Below, piece by piece: positions 38,190 through 51,600 of a DNA stretch of 64,000 nt. The first letter of the stretch is position 1; each line of letters starts with the position of its first letter. The notes beneath the pieces are model-generated. The model did not search any database and had not been told where the DNA came from. It saw only the letters and a program-made list of their open reading frames with translations. The stretch is from positions 31,586,580-31,650,579 of the forward strand of contig NC_031799.1 of assembly GCF_001522545.3 (NCBI RefSeq), given 5' to 3'. The stretch comes from Parus major (lineage: Eukaryota; Chordata; Aves; Passeriformes; Paridae). Both the position numbers and the translations under genes were made by a program.

Positions 38190-38229
38190 TTATATATATA
38201 TATATACATATATACATATATATATATAA
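38190..38229. repeat. (TA)n microsatellite with CATA interruptions
   Basis: A TA run interrupted twice by CATATATA units, indicating an older array than the one at 51.5 kb. Confidence 0.93.
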
Positions 38230-39654
38230 AATACATACTAGTATATAAATCAATATAATTTTCATGCTGTAGAAATAATAGTATGCCTAGCACACATGTT
38301 TACTGAAAACAGATCCCCTGTTATCTTGTGGAATATCTGGACAAAGCTAACTAGATCTTAAATGACATTTTCAAAGAAATTTCACATCTGTAAAATTAAG
38401 AACTTATCAATTCAGTGAAATATGTTTGGCTGTATCCCCAGTATCCCTATTTTTCCTGAAAATAATTTTAAAGTCTTCATACTACTAAATAAAAGCAAAA
38501 CCTAAAAAAGGTTTTAATTTTTTTTCATTAGGATTACTTAACTATAAAGCAAATAAATGTTCAAAGAACATAACAAAAGTGTGATTGTATTACCTTCAAA
38601 TACATTACAACAAGCTGTTTGTCGCCTACCAAAAACATATAGCAGGGCTTCTTTGGAGATCAGGAGGCAGAGAGTAACTTTGATCACGCAGACATTCCTC
38701 ATTATTTCAGAGCTCAAATCAAGTACCAACAGTCAGGGGAAGAAAGGGGTGAGAGACATGGGGCTGCTGGGGAGGAAAAGGGAAGCAGACTGCAATTTTG
38801 TCCTGGATTCAGCATCCTAATTTAAGCAAAAACAGGCTGTTGGCGTCTCTGTGCTTCCCTGCAGCCCCCTCCCCTTCCACATGCTTTCCAGCCTCCTGGT
38901 TCACTAAAAATGACAAGCACATTTCTAGCCTCTGCTTTTTTATCAAGCTGACAAAGGTCAACAATACTAGCCAGAAGAGTGTTGAAGTATTCAGTGCCAC
39001 AGGTCATCCTAATAGATACTGGAGGGACTCATTGCAACACCACTGTAAGCCAAGACAGCACGATTGTTAAGAGGCAGCACTTTGCACGTTCACAGTCTGG
39101 TTAATTTAATACAACAGTGGCCTCTTGTTTGCAAAATAGCATTGGCAGATTTCAGAGGTGGTATCTTTCTGTGGGTGACAGTAAGGTGACTGAATTCAGG
39201 CATGTTAACAGATGCACCTTTTTATGCTCTGTTAAACCATGTCACAGACTACAGCCCCTAAGTGCATTTCTTTATTTATGCTGCAGCCAGCTGAGCTAAT
39301 TATCAGAGACAGACCTGGTTCTACTTCTATAAAGTCCAGTGGTTGAGTATATATATAAAGAGGCTGGGAGGGAAAATGGGATGGAGGGGAGTGGGAAAGT
39401 GTGAAAGCACTTTCTAAAACACATGGAATTGAAGTCTTCATGTAATTGGTGCAATGAAAGTGGTGGGAGCTGTATTAACAGCTTGATGATATAATAATGT
39501 TTGTTTCAAATGAACTGTGTTTCCCACAACCATCTTTTTTCATTCTCCTTTCATCTGTTATGTTTAGATTCAAAGAGCTATAAAATAAGTATCAGTACAG
39601 AAACCCTCTCCAGCACTCAAAAGTAGTGGAAGATGCTACCTCAGGAAAAGTAAA

Positions 39655-39740
39655 CCCAAAAAAAAAACAAACAAAAAACCCCCAAACAAACAAAAAACCA
39701 AAAACCCATAAAAACCCATAAAAACCCACAAAAAAAAAGC
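39655..39740. repeat. A/C-rich low-complexity tract
   Basis: Composed of CAAACAAAAAACC-type units and a short CCATAAAAA tandem (three copies, last one CCACAAAAA). Its composition is complementary to the G/T tract starting about 400 bases to the right. Confidence 0.88.
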
Positions 39741-40138
39741 AACCGAAAGAACTTATTACATCTCACCTACAATTCTGGTCTGTTTTATCATTTGTGGGCA
39801 CAGCAACACCCACTAACAGCTTTCCTTTCGCCAAATATTTCAATACACCAAGCATTTGCCACAAGCCTTTATTCCGCAGTTGTATTTTATCAGTAGAAGC
39901 AGCTACCTCCTTTCAAAAAATACAAAATCCTTAAACCGTTTGTCTGCGTTCTTTTACTAAATGAGTGGTTTTTGCTTGCATGACTTCATCCTGTACTACA
40001 GTTTTCATTAAAAATGTTTGTGGTACTCCACAGAAAAGATGGAAAAAAGAATTTGATGGTGACAATTCTTCTTTTTCTTTACTACGTATGATTAAGTGAC
40101 CTTAACTAAAAAATGAAATCATTTGTCATATGAGCAAC

Positions 40139-40295
40139 AATTTTTTGTTGTTTGGGTTTTTTTGGTTTTAATGTGGGTTTGGGGTTTGGTGGGGGTTTTT
40201 GGGTGGTTTTTGGTTTTTTTTGTGTGTGTGTGTGTGTTTTTGTTGGGTTTTTGGTGGGGAGAGGGGGGCTTGTTTTTGTTTTTGTTTTTTTATTA
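40139..40295 (+). repeat. G/T-rich tract containing a G-quadruplex motif and a (GT)n run
   Basis: About 155 bases of almost pure G and T. At 40175-40203 there are G runs of 3, 4, 5 and 3 with loops TTT, TTTGGT and TTTTT, a canonical quadruplex motif of telomere-like composition. A short GT microsatellite (40220-40236) and TTTTTG units follow. Open frames across it encode only Gly/Phe/Val/Trp runs and are artefacts. Confidence 0.9.
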
Positions 40296-43200
40296 CAGCA
40301 CACAATTTAGCTAATAACTGGTTGGGGCCAATCTTTAACAAGTCACATATTTCCATTGTCCCTTCACCCCCTGCTTATGCTTTTACCACATCCTAACAAA
40401 AACATGACCAGAACTGGTGAAAAACATACGGTTCCAACTAATGAATCACATACTTTCCCGCAAGTGCAGTAAGTACTACCAGCTGTGACAGTCTTGCTTT
40501 GGCAGTGGAACCAGTGCAGAACAAGGCCGACACATCTGAAACCAGCTGTACTGAAAAACCACAAGCAATTTAAGTCCGTCTGCCTTCTCAGGGGCTTCTT
40601 TGTCTCTGTCTGTGTCTCTGCTCTGTCCCTAAAACTTGCCAGCCATGTTGTTTTGACAGAGTTCAGAGTTTCAGAAGTTTCAAGGGGGGGAAAAAAATCC
40701 GCTGATTCAGGAAACTGTGTTTCAAGAAAATGATAAGAAGGTCTTTGTCAAACCAGCCCCAGTCAGGAAATTTAAAGAGACAGAGTATGCATCTACCCAT
40801 CTGCTCTGCTTGTACGACAGCTTAAAGCACAGAAAAGGACACGTGTATACTTAAAACATGGGATGTCCACAAATTTGTGTTTGTACTCAAAAGCACAGAA
40901 TTCTCCACACAGACGTGGAGGGATATTGGGAAGAATGCTGCTTGAGATTCTGAGATTTTATCAGCTTAAATCTGGGAAGGTCACAAAACTCACAAATTAC
41001 TTCATTAATCTCTAATTGCATACACGACCCCAACAGGAAAACCAGTAAAATCTATATCCCAGCACATACCTTATGTGCTGTAAATGCCACATACTTTACT
41101 GAATACTTTCCAGCAGTGTTTCAGAGATTTTTACAAGTTTTGACAGGGACAATTTTTTGATTCTTCTACACCAAAGCCCAGGTAAGAAAGTTAACATAAA
41201 CCTACTGTACCTAACTGAGAGAGGTTGGACAAAAAGTTAATCAGTGTTAAAAAAAAATAAAATCACAATTGGTTTAGAGTAGTTTTCCATTACATAAGAA
41301 GTAGAAATGCTGTGAAATGCAACTCTGGTGTTCTCAGCCAGGATAAAAAGCAAGTACTGAACATCACCTTGGGAAGCCTGTTTCCTCCCCTATCACATTC
41401 AATAAAAACCCAATTCATGTTTCCAACCCTTCAGAAATGCATGATAAAAATCCTAATCTTTAAAATTTCAACTGCCTTGTGGAGGACTGGTATTTCTTTA
41501 TCTTGCAGCTCACATATGTATTTTAGAGAGTATCCGTACAGCAAAGGGTGAAAATTTTACAGGAAGAGATTTTACATTAATGACAAATTTTTCAGAATTT
41601 TTGAAGAAAAGAAGTTGTCTCAAGATGGATTTTTGAAAATAGTGTAATCAGTACATCACACATCTATCACAGGATTTTACAGCACAGACATACCCCTTTT
41701 AATACATATTGGGCAGCATGTAAGAAAGGCCAAAACCCATAGCTGTCTGTCTACCTGTGATGGCTGTTTTTTGTACAGAGCCAACATGTGCACACAAGTG
41801 CTGTGAACATGGTTAGCAGCTTTCAGGCTTCTGTTTCACACTGGGGATGGTCACATTTCCCTCAAGCAGTAAAGCCATTAAGTGAGCTATTCAGAAATCC
41901 CTATCCAGAGCAAACAACACTTAAATGCAGCATGACATTATATATTTTGTATACACATAACCTGTAGGAAAACTATTTTAATCACAGTTTAACACACAAA
42001 GCAATGAACTGTGATCTCTCCCTATGCAATGCACCTGTGGTGTTATGCTGATACTGAGTAATGCATGCACTACAAGTCAAATTATACAGACCTGCTTCAG
42101 TAATCAGGGAGGTAAACAACCAAAAAGAATTTCAACTGACAGTACTTTGAAGTGATGAAAAATTCTTTAAGTTACCTTTGACATAACAAATAACTTAATG
42201 ATTTTAAGAACTGTTAAGAGTGTTCATTCCTAGACAAGCCGTGTATTCAACAAGGAAGTATGAACTTCATTTTCAGAGGGTACACAAATCCCCTTCATGG
42301 TATTTGTATTCACTTCTTTCTGATACATGTATATCAGCCTGTGAATCTATTTGTAGTCAAGTTTCCTGTACCAAGTATAATCCTGATGCTGTTCTTACTT
42401 TGCAACTGAAGCTCTCACCGGCAGAGAAATGGGGAAGAGTCATCAAAGGATGTGGAAATTCATCTCCATCCTCTCCTTCTTGGTAAGACAGACTGGACAA
42501 CTCAGACATATGGCCTTCTAAGAGCTGCACTGGATGGTCTGGGATACTAAGGGGTGTTTTTGGGTGGGATAGGTATAGCAGGTTATGAAGAGAATAGACA
42601 AATTCTTTAATGTATCTTGTGTATTAGCCTAACATTGGCCCTGCAACAGCAGCAATCAATTGTGCACCCTTTTAGTAAACATAAGCTAAAAGGAAATAAC
42701 AAACCTGAGCTCTTTACACACTTTAAAATCACCTTTTTTAACTCTAGGGCTGAAGGTGGTTCTGTTTTAATGATTTACTGGTTTACCTCAAATTAAAAAG
42801 TAATAAAATATATTTCCTCTTAAAATGGAAAATATCTTCAGCAGGTCTTTGGAGAATCCAAAGAAGAATAGTCATAACAATAATAAGCTGCTATCACTGA
42901 ATTGGCTCTACTATTTACATTACCTCCTAATGAAAGCATTATTTTTCTGTGAATACAAAAATAACACTCATCCATTTTTCAAAATTCAAAAGAAAACAAA
43001 ATCAGTCAAGCAGCAAAGAAAGAGCTGGGAGAGGACAATTAGAGATATCCAGCATCAACACAGGAGGAAAACCCTTTGCATGGTGTCTTATAATTTCATG
43101 TACAATTATACTGCAGATTCTAAGCTCCTACTACAGTTTAGTACAATTAGAACTGACTAAACATATAAATCATCTTTTCAGTTAATATTTTTCTTCATTT

Positions 43201-44180
43201 TTTTCTGAAATTTATATTTTATGGAAATTAAAATTGATATAAAATTATTCCAAAAAACACAGTACAGTGTGCAGTAGCCTATATATCAGCTCACTTCACT
43301 ATAATTTCCTGAGAAGAGCAAAATGTATTCATGCACACTTCTCTGAATAAAACACTGAATCTGTTTGTCCTACTTCAATTAATGGCTCCTTATCAATTTA
43401 TGTTTTTACATTCAGATGCTTAAAATAAACTATAGGAGAGGAATTTCTGAGAATTAAACCGAAGAACCAAATTTTTTTCTTGACAAGAAGTTTAGAATCA
43501 TTAATCCAATCAACTATGATTCAAATACAATGCCATGTGACTTAGCCAATTGCAAAATTAATTCTGTGATTCCCAGAGACGGTCAGACTTTTTGAAGTGA
43601 AAACTACAGAATTTATTTTTTTTTCCCCAGCAATTGCATGATTTATACAAATTGCAGATCATTAATGCATTTTTTATTATCTGAAAGGAAGGAATGAATT
43701 TATGGTACAATTTACCAGTTTCACTAAGCCAGAGTATAATCAACAGCAGTGGTTATATAAACGTGATAGCTGTCTTTGGTACTTAGATAATAATGTAAGA
43801 AAATCATATTAATTCTTTTAGGAAAAATAATTATTATCATTGTAGATTTGGAAAAAAACAGTACTATTCATTGCTTTTCTGAGGGGCAGATTCATATCAA
43901 AACCACCAAACAATCTACCTTCAGGTCTACCATGAGTTTCTTTGGAAATAATTATCCTTCTTCCCAGGGGAGTAAGCATCCAAGGCAGTAGAGGATGCTT
44001 TGAGGCTATCTTTCAACATGACCCAGACATACAGTGCTCTGGACACCTCAGTAAGACAACAGAATGGACAGCTCAAAATGAGGCATGTAAACAGCAGCCA
44101 TAGGATGCTATGAATCTGCAATTTGGATTTATTATTTTTTTCCATGTTCCTATTTTGATTTCTCCTTCACAGTTATATGA

Positions 44181-44392
44181 AAAAAAACCCCAAAAACCAA
44201 AGCCCCAAAGATTTTTTTTTTCCTAACTATATATGTGTAACTACAAGTTTTCAGGAATAAATACGTGCTTTTGCCCAAGAACACAATTGGATAATGTATA
44301 TATGGAATTAGTTTTGGAGGCTGGGTTTTCTTTGGCTTAGTTTGGTTTTGATTTTTTGGTATTTTTTTCAATCGAGTTTGTTTGGGTTTTTT
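44181..44392. repeat. A/C-rich and T/G-rich low-complexity tracts beside a CR1 fragment
   Basis: On the left (44181-44220) are AACCCCAAAAACCAAAG units running into T9; on the right (44315-44392) are GGGTTTTCTTTGG and TTTGGTTTTGATTTTTTGG units. The two halves have opposite base polarity, like the pair at 39.7 and 40.2 kb. Confidence 0.75.
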
Positions 44393-44393
44393 A

Positions 44394-44520
44394 AAATCAT
44401 AGACTAATTTAGATTGAAGGGAAACTCTGGAGGTTCTGTGGTCCAAGTCTATCCTAAAACCTGAGATACTTTTCAGCAGCTCTCTCTGTGTCTTTTCTGG
44501 TTGAGTTTTCCTATCAATTA
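44394..44520 (-). mobile_element. Degraded CR1 LINE 3' fragment, sense on minus strand
   Basis: The segment starts AATCATAGACTAATTTAGAT followed by TGAAGGGAAACTCTGGAGGT, the reverse-complement layout of a CR1 3' end, and continues with a weaker match including CTGGTTGAGTTTTC. It is more diverged than the other copies and carries a single terminal-like octamer. It sits directly next to a T/G-rich tract (44315-44392). It could be mis-extended at its right edge. Confidence 0.7.
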
Positions 44521-47500
44521 TTTCGTTATGGCTTTGTTTTTTTCTTAATTCTAAAATTTTACCAATACAGAATTTTTTACTTAACTTTTTAAGAATTACA
44601 ATCTATAATAACAAAAATAAACATGGGCTCTGAAAAACTTGTCCATAAAGAGATGGCACAGGCAGAATCAGAGGCCAGGACCTTGCAGTTCAATCCATCA
44701 AACGCTATTATCCAACCAGTGATTCCTTTGCCTTTTAAACCAACTTTATCTTCAAATCAGTCTTATCTGCCCAGCAAACTAATCCTGTGTACTCCTTTCC
44801 AAGTGAAGAATGAACATAAGACTGTGTGGTGTGGGCTAATACTAAAGCTTTTATCACCTCAGAAGGGAATACTAATTTCCATCCCATTCTGTGTTCTTGC
44901 AGAGTTTTTAACATAAGTTAGAATTTTCCCATATATTGTCCAAAAGTCTCTCCCAAAACAAAAGTATTTATAAACAAGATAAAAAGTATTTATTTTCTGT
45001 ACTTTCCTAATTTCTTGCCATTTAGAATGTTTTTAAAAAAGCATACCTTGCTCTCAGAAGAGCCCTTCCAGTTTTTCTCTATGATCACCCCAGAGGTACC
45101 AAGGAGGAACCTCATTTTAATTCTGAGCAAATAACTTCTACCATGTCTTCACTTCTAACCAAAAGTCTTATTTCACCTTTTAAAAAGGAAGAGTAAAACA
45201 TTTGAGTGTGTCTGCAGAGAAGGTTTAAGAGATATTTTATATTTTAGATCAGTGCCATTGATGGTTTATTACAAATCAGTTTCTTTCACTTCCTGTCTGA
45301 ACTCCAAAATGGTCTTACTCAAAGCAGGCATTTCTGCAGATGTGAGTTGTGCTAGTATATAATGGGGACAGCAAAGGAAATATTTTCCTGAAATATCTGA
45401 CCAGCCCTAGTAATACCCACAATTTACTTACACACAGTCTACATAAACAGTTATGCTGGATTTAGCTCATGTTTAGCACCACTTGATAAAAACTATTACC
45501 AATGTGGTTTACATAAATTACATGTAGTCTGCTCCATATGGAAACCATATTTTAGCAGCAAGCAGTGTTTAATAATGAACGCTCTGCCCTGCTCTCACAC
45601 AGGCAGGCTCTTTCTCGCCTCTTTCTGGCTGTGCAGTCCCTGTGATTTAATAAGATACTTAGCTCATGAAACAAGCGATTTGAATATTCACACTACAGTT
45701 AAAAAGGGATTAATTTTATCCCATGCCATATTGGTAACAAGATGACTGGCCCCTTTGGAATTTAGTGCACTAAATTATCCTCATCTAAAAGTTTTTTCAA
45801 ACGTAGCCTGATAACAACAATTCACTGCATGAACATCATTATTTATCAAAGTTATTAATGACTTTTAATTGTTTACTTTATGATAAGTCTCTTTACTTCA
45901 GCTCCTATCATATAAAATTAATTTACCAACCAGTCACAAAGAAATACAATCACAAAGTGGTCCAATATTTTATCATAAGTTTGTGTACTTCTGTAACATT
46001 TCAGTGTTACTGTTTAAAAATTATGGCACCTTCTACATTTCATTAGACATGATATAAGGCATACATTAAGCAAAAACATGGAGCACTATATACTAATGAT
46101 AGGCATAAATGCCTACTTGCAGATTTCAAACTTACTTAGAATTGCGTACTAGGCTAAGGGCAAAAGAGATAATTTTTCTATCAGGTCTGTAATATTTTAG
46201 GCTGGAATTCTGATCCTTTTGAAGTTCATGGCAATTTTATTCTTTTGCTGTGCCCAGATTTAACTCTCAAGTTTATAAAGTGTTTAATATATCAGTTAGC
46301 AGGAAGAAAAGCAAGTTCTAACAAAAGCACTTCCAGAAAAATAAAAACTATTACAGCAAGACCAGGCCTACTCCATTCCTCTGTTCTTTATTTAAATCTT
46401 TAAGATATAAGAAAAAGGCTTGAATATTTTACCTTAATAAGCTAGTCAAAGAACTCTAATGAAAACCATGAACTAAGAAAAACAAATCTAAAAAGGAAAT
46501 TAAAATAGAAATACTATTGTAAGGTAGTGCTTACCAACTTAGATGAAACCTTCTTAGAAAATCAGAATGCCTTTAATAGAAAATTGCAGCATTGCTAAAG
46601 TTTTAAACTTTCTGTGTATACATGCCTATATCATAATTCCTATGACATTATTCCATACAGAATTCCAACTCAGAAAGCTTATATTAAGGATACAATTTTT
46701 CATAGCTCAGATACAATGCAAACTTCCAAACATCTGGTGAACTTCAAGGCAGAGCTTTCCATCTCCCCAGAGAGTTATCAGTTGGACTATAATGTTATCA
46801 GCTTTCGCACACTTCTCAGTGAGATGCAATCTACTTGCCTGAGAACATGAGGGAGAGCCAGGAATTCCTGTTCCAATTCCAAATTTGTGGACTCTCTAAG
46901 ATTTCTGGTAAGTCAAGAATTCCCAGCTGCCTCACTTTCACAGACTCCAGAAATAGGGATATTTTTATGCCTGCTTTTCTGATCAACAAGGATTAATTAT
47001 TGAATTACTGACCACTACATAAATACTTATAAAAAAATATTTGAATGGTTGGGCTTACTTCACACTGCCTGAACACAGGGGAAGGTTTTGAGGTATAAAT
47101 GACAGACAACACTGACATGATCAACACCTCTCCTAGGTGCATATAGGGCGATGCTGCTTATGAAAACAAAGCAGACTTTCAGTTGCCCAAACATTACAAT
47201 AGTATTAGCAGTTTATCATACCATAATTCAGAGATAGCAGTTCTCTCCAGACCGACTGATTCATCAAAATCAGAATGCTAGTTAAATCAGAGAGAACAGT
47301 TACCTGCCATTAGGTACACAGAATATTTTGTTGTGTTTTCCAAAGGTCAGGACAACCTGAGTTGTTTGGCCACTTCGTCAAGACTGAGCTGTTTCACAAA
47401 TTTAATGAGCTATTAGAGGATATGTGGTGGGTGTAGAATCTAGGTACTACCCAAAACCTGCCTTCTGAAATGACTTTTATCTATCAAGGACCAACATCTT

Positions 47501-50058
47501 TCCCAAACACAGGCTGTGTCATCAGCCTCATGTTTCAAGGGCCATTAAGAAATCTCCAACTAGGAGAAATCTGCCAACAAGGCAGAAGGGAGTTGGTAAA
47601 TACCAATAGCAGTATTTATTGTGAAAAATGTAGGGAGGAACGACAGGAAACATTCTGACAGCTTGAAGACAATGAAATTAATCTTTAAGGGAACTTTTCA
47701 CAATTTCTTATAGAAGATTTTTTTTTAAAATGAGAAATATAATGAACAAGATAAATATTATTTATTATGTTATTATATCAACAAATTACAAGTAGCATGC
47801 ATATCACTCAAAGTTTGAAAATGCTGCAAAGACAAACACAGTTTACAGATTGAGAATTGAAGGCATACTAAGTAGAAATTGGAAGTAATTAACCAGAGTC
47901 CCATTAGCAAAGCTCAAGTTAGAAAACTCAGAAATCAGTGAGAGAGAACAGACAAAAAACAAATGGTACTAACAATTCTGACAGATCCTCTTACTAGACA
48001 AATTTCTTTTTTACACAGGTGATGAAAAGACATATAAACAGAATTGCAATGGGTTTATAATTCTAATATAACAAGTAGGAAATGATCTTCACACTATATA
48101 AACATCTACAAGTTATCTCTACCTGAAGCTAAACTGCTCTAAATTCTTCAACTGGGTAAATAAAATCACTCATCCTGTGAAATTTCTAAAAATTTCTCAT
48201 CCAAAATTTCACAAAGTTTTGGTTCCTGTTTTACTGATGCTTTGAATCCAGCTAATCATAATGTGCTGAGATTCTTGATATTCAGATACAAGTACACAGA
48301 AAGCTACTTAGTATGGGCAGTTTACATGGAAAGTTCAGGCAAATGTCTCAAAAACTATTGTGTTCCAGATGAAAATTTCATGACTGATTCTGTTTCATAA
48401 AACCATGTGTAATCACTGATAGTAATTACTTATTTTTCAGATTGCAATCTGAATTCTTGGAGAACCTTGCAAGTTTCTATCCACTGAAAAGACATATCTA
48501 ATATTAATAAACATTCATATTCTTCTTTGTGTTGTGATCACAAAATTCTGAATAAAATCATGTGTTGTTTTCATAGATAATTATGTGCAGTTTGGATCAG
48601 ATCTGTTTAACACAGAAAAACTGGCAGACCTCTCACTGTTATTGTGTGAGTCTGTTACTACTGGCACAAAATTTAAGTGTGTTCATACTTTTCTAACTTC
48701 TAATTTCAGTGTTCTGCTACTAATTACTAATGTCAAAACCAGAACAAAAGCTCACTGCTTGGCTCATTGACTTCTGCACACAGATGTCAAACACACAGAG
48801 TTCATTAATGATTTCAAGGTGATGAAAACCAAAGAAATGGCCAATTCTGTGCTGTTGATTATTGATTCTTTTCAGATTTGCATGTTCATGACTGGAGAAA
48901 GTATAGTTAAAATCAAAATCTTAATTTGGCATGCACTCAAATTCATTTTACACTTACATACAGTATAAAGGAAAAATCCAGGAGAGTCTAGAATAGCCAG
49001 GGATGTAAAAAGCCATGAATATAAACCTGTTTTGATGAAGAGCATGTCATCAAGTGGTTACTATAAAATAAAGCCCAGTACTCAAGACAGATAGAAATAA
49101 TGTGTTCTGTATATGCAGTCTTCAGAAACAGAAGATATAGACATCTATCTACTTCTGTTCAAAGTGTCCAGTTTAGTCAATTTTTAAAAATTGTGAAGGG
49201 CCAACAGTGAGCAGTTATTTGTGTCAGAGATGTAAAACTAGTATAGGAGATAATTTAAAATGTGCATAAGCATTTACCTAACATTGCAGAGAGGAAAACT
49301 ACAATGATGATCTCCCCTTTTAGTCAGCACAGTGGTTTGTTATATTAGAAAACTGTATTTTAACAAAATGTCCAACCTGCAGATTTAAGTCTATTCTAAC
49401 TCTAGAGCTTAGACACTCTACTGTAATACAATTCTTTCAAGCCAATAAAATAGTAATTATTCTGTTCCAATTTCTACACACTCATTGATATATGGCTAAA
49501 AAATGATGTAAATACATAGTTGTTTAATGAAGTTCTGAATTGCACTGCTTCTGCAGAAGCTGTGATCAGTTGTTAGGGTATCAGAAATGTGAAAATCTTA
49601 ACATGTACTCAACCCGTAAGAGGAAAAACCATCACAGGCTTTCACCCTTGCTTCTGCAGGAATTTTTTCAGTCTCCTCTAGACATTTTTGTTAAGCTTAC
49701 ACTCACATGTGCTGTTGTGAATATATATGTTGTGCATATTACAATGCAGAAGTTCTACAGAAACAGCAGAGGAAAGCTGTTTGATACACTGTGCATTGAT
49801 ACACACTGATGTCAAACTCACAATTAAAATGGGGTGGGATAGTTTTCATATCCAGCGCCCTTCAGTTCCACCGATCTGTGGCAGTACATGAAAGGAGAGC
49901 AGGTAAATCACTTACAGATGTATGAGGCTGTTCCCTTTACAGTACCTCCTAAAATTATTGTTTTCGATACTGAGCAGTCAGTCTAATCCTCAAAAGCAAG
50001 AAAGCATTAGAAAGTACCAAGAATTGTTGCCTATATTATTCTGGAAGGAATGTGGGAC

Positions 50059-50082
50059 CTCAGAAGGCAGTCACCTTCTGAG
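50059..50082. repeat. Perfect hairpin, 9-bp arms, 6-base loop
   Basis: CTCAGAAGG and CCTTCTGAG are exact reverse complements around CAGTCA. The stem is balanced in GC content, unlike the AT-palindromes common in the window. There is no T run after it, and nothing suggests a terminator in this eukaryotic context. The stem is too short for a microRNA precursor. Confidence 0.9.
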
Positions 50083-51547
50083 TAGGTATAATCCTCATAT
50101 ATGCTTGCATACTATGAAGGCCATTTTCTGAAATTCTCCATACTACTCTCCTCATTCACATTCCCTGACCTACTTTTTACTTGACTAGAGTTAAGATACT
50201 GCAGCTGCATTCCCACCAGCTACACAAAGTCCACTGACAAACAGTAGCCTTTTTCTGATCTTGCTTTGTTTTTTACCCCACATTATTTCATTTTGATATT
50301 CCACCATTAAGAGATTTATTAACAAGTGTCACTACAAGATTTTGGGAGTTACAAGCACCGTAACACCTGCAATCCCATTTTGTCTATGATAAATCCAAAG
50401 TCAGTTGGTAACTTCCTGGTTACCTATAAATCATAACCGTGTCCAGCACCTCCAGGTAGGATCAACCCCATTCTATATTCACTTCACAGATGGCTTTTAG
50501 GACAATTTATGTCTCTGGCAAGCTTTCAAAAACTACTGCGCAACTCATACATAGTTACTCTGACTTTTCAGGAAGGGTCAGTAGCACAGGTGGTCTATTC
50601 ACGTGCACTAATCCCAACAGGTCCCACAGGCACTGTCCTTCCTCACTTTGCAGGGACTCTCTGCTCAGTGCACGTGCAGTAGGCCTGGCATTGCTTGGAA
50701 GCATGAGACTCATTGAGCATGTGCTGCAGAGGATGTGAAGACATTTTTATGTCCAGGAAATCCTAGGCAAAAATACAATGGGCATAGTTACACACCACAT
50801 CAGCCTTTCAACAAGGTAATCAGAAATCAGCTTGCTTGCTGATGGATTATTTGTCCTCATGATGAGAATTATGTAGAATAAACAGGACTAGTTACAATAA
50901 CTGAGTGGTTACCCACATGATAATGATACCTTTGTTCTATTGAAAAGCACCTCCTTGGGAGATCTTTTCCATGTGAAATAATCCAGTGCTACAATTTCAA
51001 TTTCTGTTCATTGTACCAATCTGAAAGGAAATTTGAAATATTTCTAAATGTTCTTGTTAATTCTTAACATATTAAAAACTGTTTTCAGATAAGAAAAGTT
51101 CTAAAATATTTAAGCAAATAGTACTACATGTTTTAATCTGTGTGGTATTTTAATATTATTAACTGCTGTACTGTTGGCATTCCCTTCTACAGAAAGCATC
51201 CTTTAAATCAAAATAAATATTTTTAAATTACAGCTCTTTATTAAAAAATAATTTTAAAAAGTTAAAAAGAGCTGTTTTTTTCTCCATGAACAGAAAGAGA
51301 TTCAACACAGATACTTAAAAATTAACTTTTGAACACTCCAATAACTGTGACTGCAACTATTCTCTCTGTCAATGTCTCTGGCGGGGTAGTAGGAAGAGAG
51401 GCATTCTTTCCCACTCCACACCGTATACAGACAAAAAACTCCTCCAGCAATCTCTCCTCCAAGTGATTAAGTTCATTTGGGGAATTCAGCACATCTAGAG
51501 TGGCCACACACAAGCCACCTGAGCCTTATAAAGGTCATATATTGTCA

Positions 51548-51551
51548 TATA

Positions 51552-51597
<46 letters not shown>

Positions 51598-51600
51598 TAT
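51548..51600. repeat. Compound (GT)n(TA)n microsatellite
   Basis: ATATGTGTGTGTGTA is followed by about 30 bases of pure TA, then CACATATATAT. Confidence 0.96.

Larger units (their letters stand above)
29944..44393. other. Intronic DNA with purine tracts and G-quadruplex motifs
   Basis: No transposon was recognised in this segment. It contains a CA-rich patch near 30765-30800, the G-run cluster at 34249-34283, purine-only tracts at 35037-35134 and 35848-35910, T-rich runs near 36905-36919, 37553-37577 and 37845-37890, a TA repeat at 38190-38229, and the A/C then G/T tracts at 39655-40295. Segments at 36150-36290, 37900-38120 and 39120-39350 are non-repetitive and of normal complexity. No coding exon was recognised. 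Confidence 0.55.

Noticed and set aside
40106..40356. Overlapping frames rich in Gly/Phe/Val or Lys/Pro/Thr
   Set aside because: Translations of the G/T-rich low-complexity tract.
50059..50082. Transcription terminator or microRNA hairpin
   Set aside because: A bacterial-type terminator makes no sense here, there is no following T run, and the stem is far too short for a microRNA precursor.
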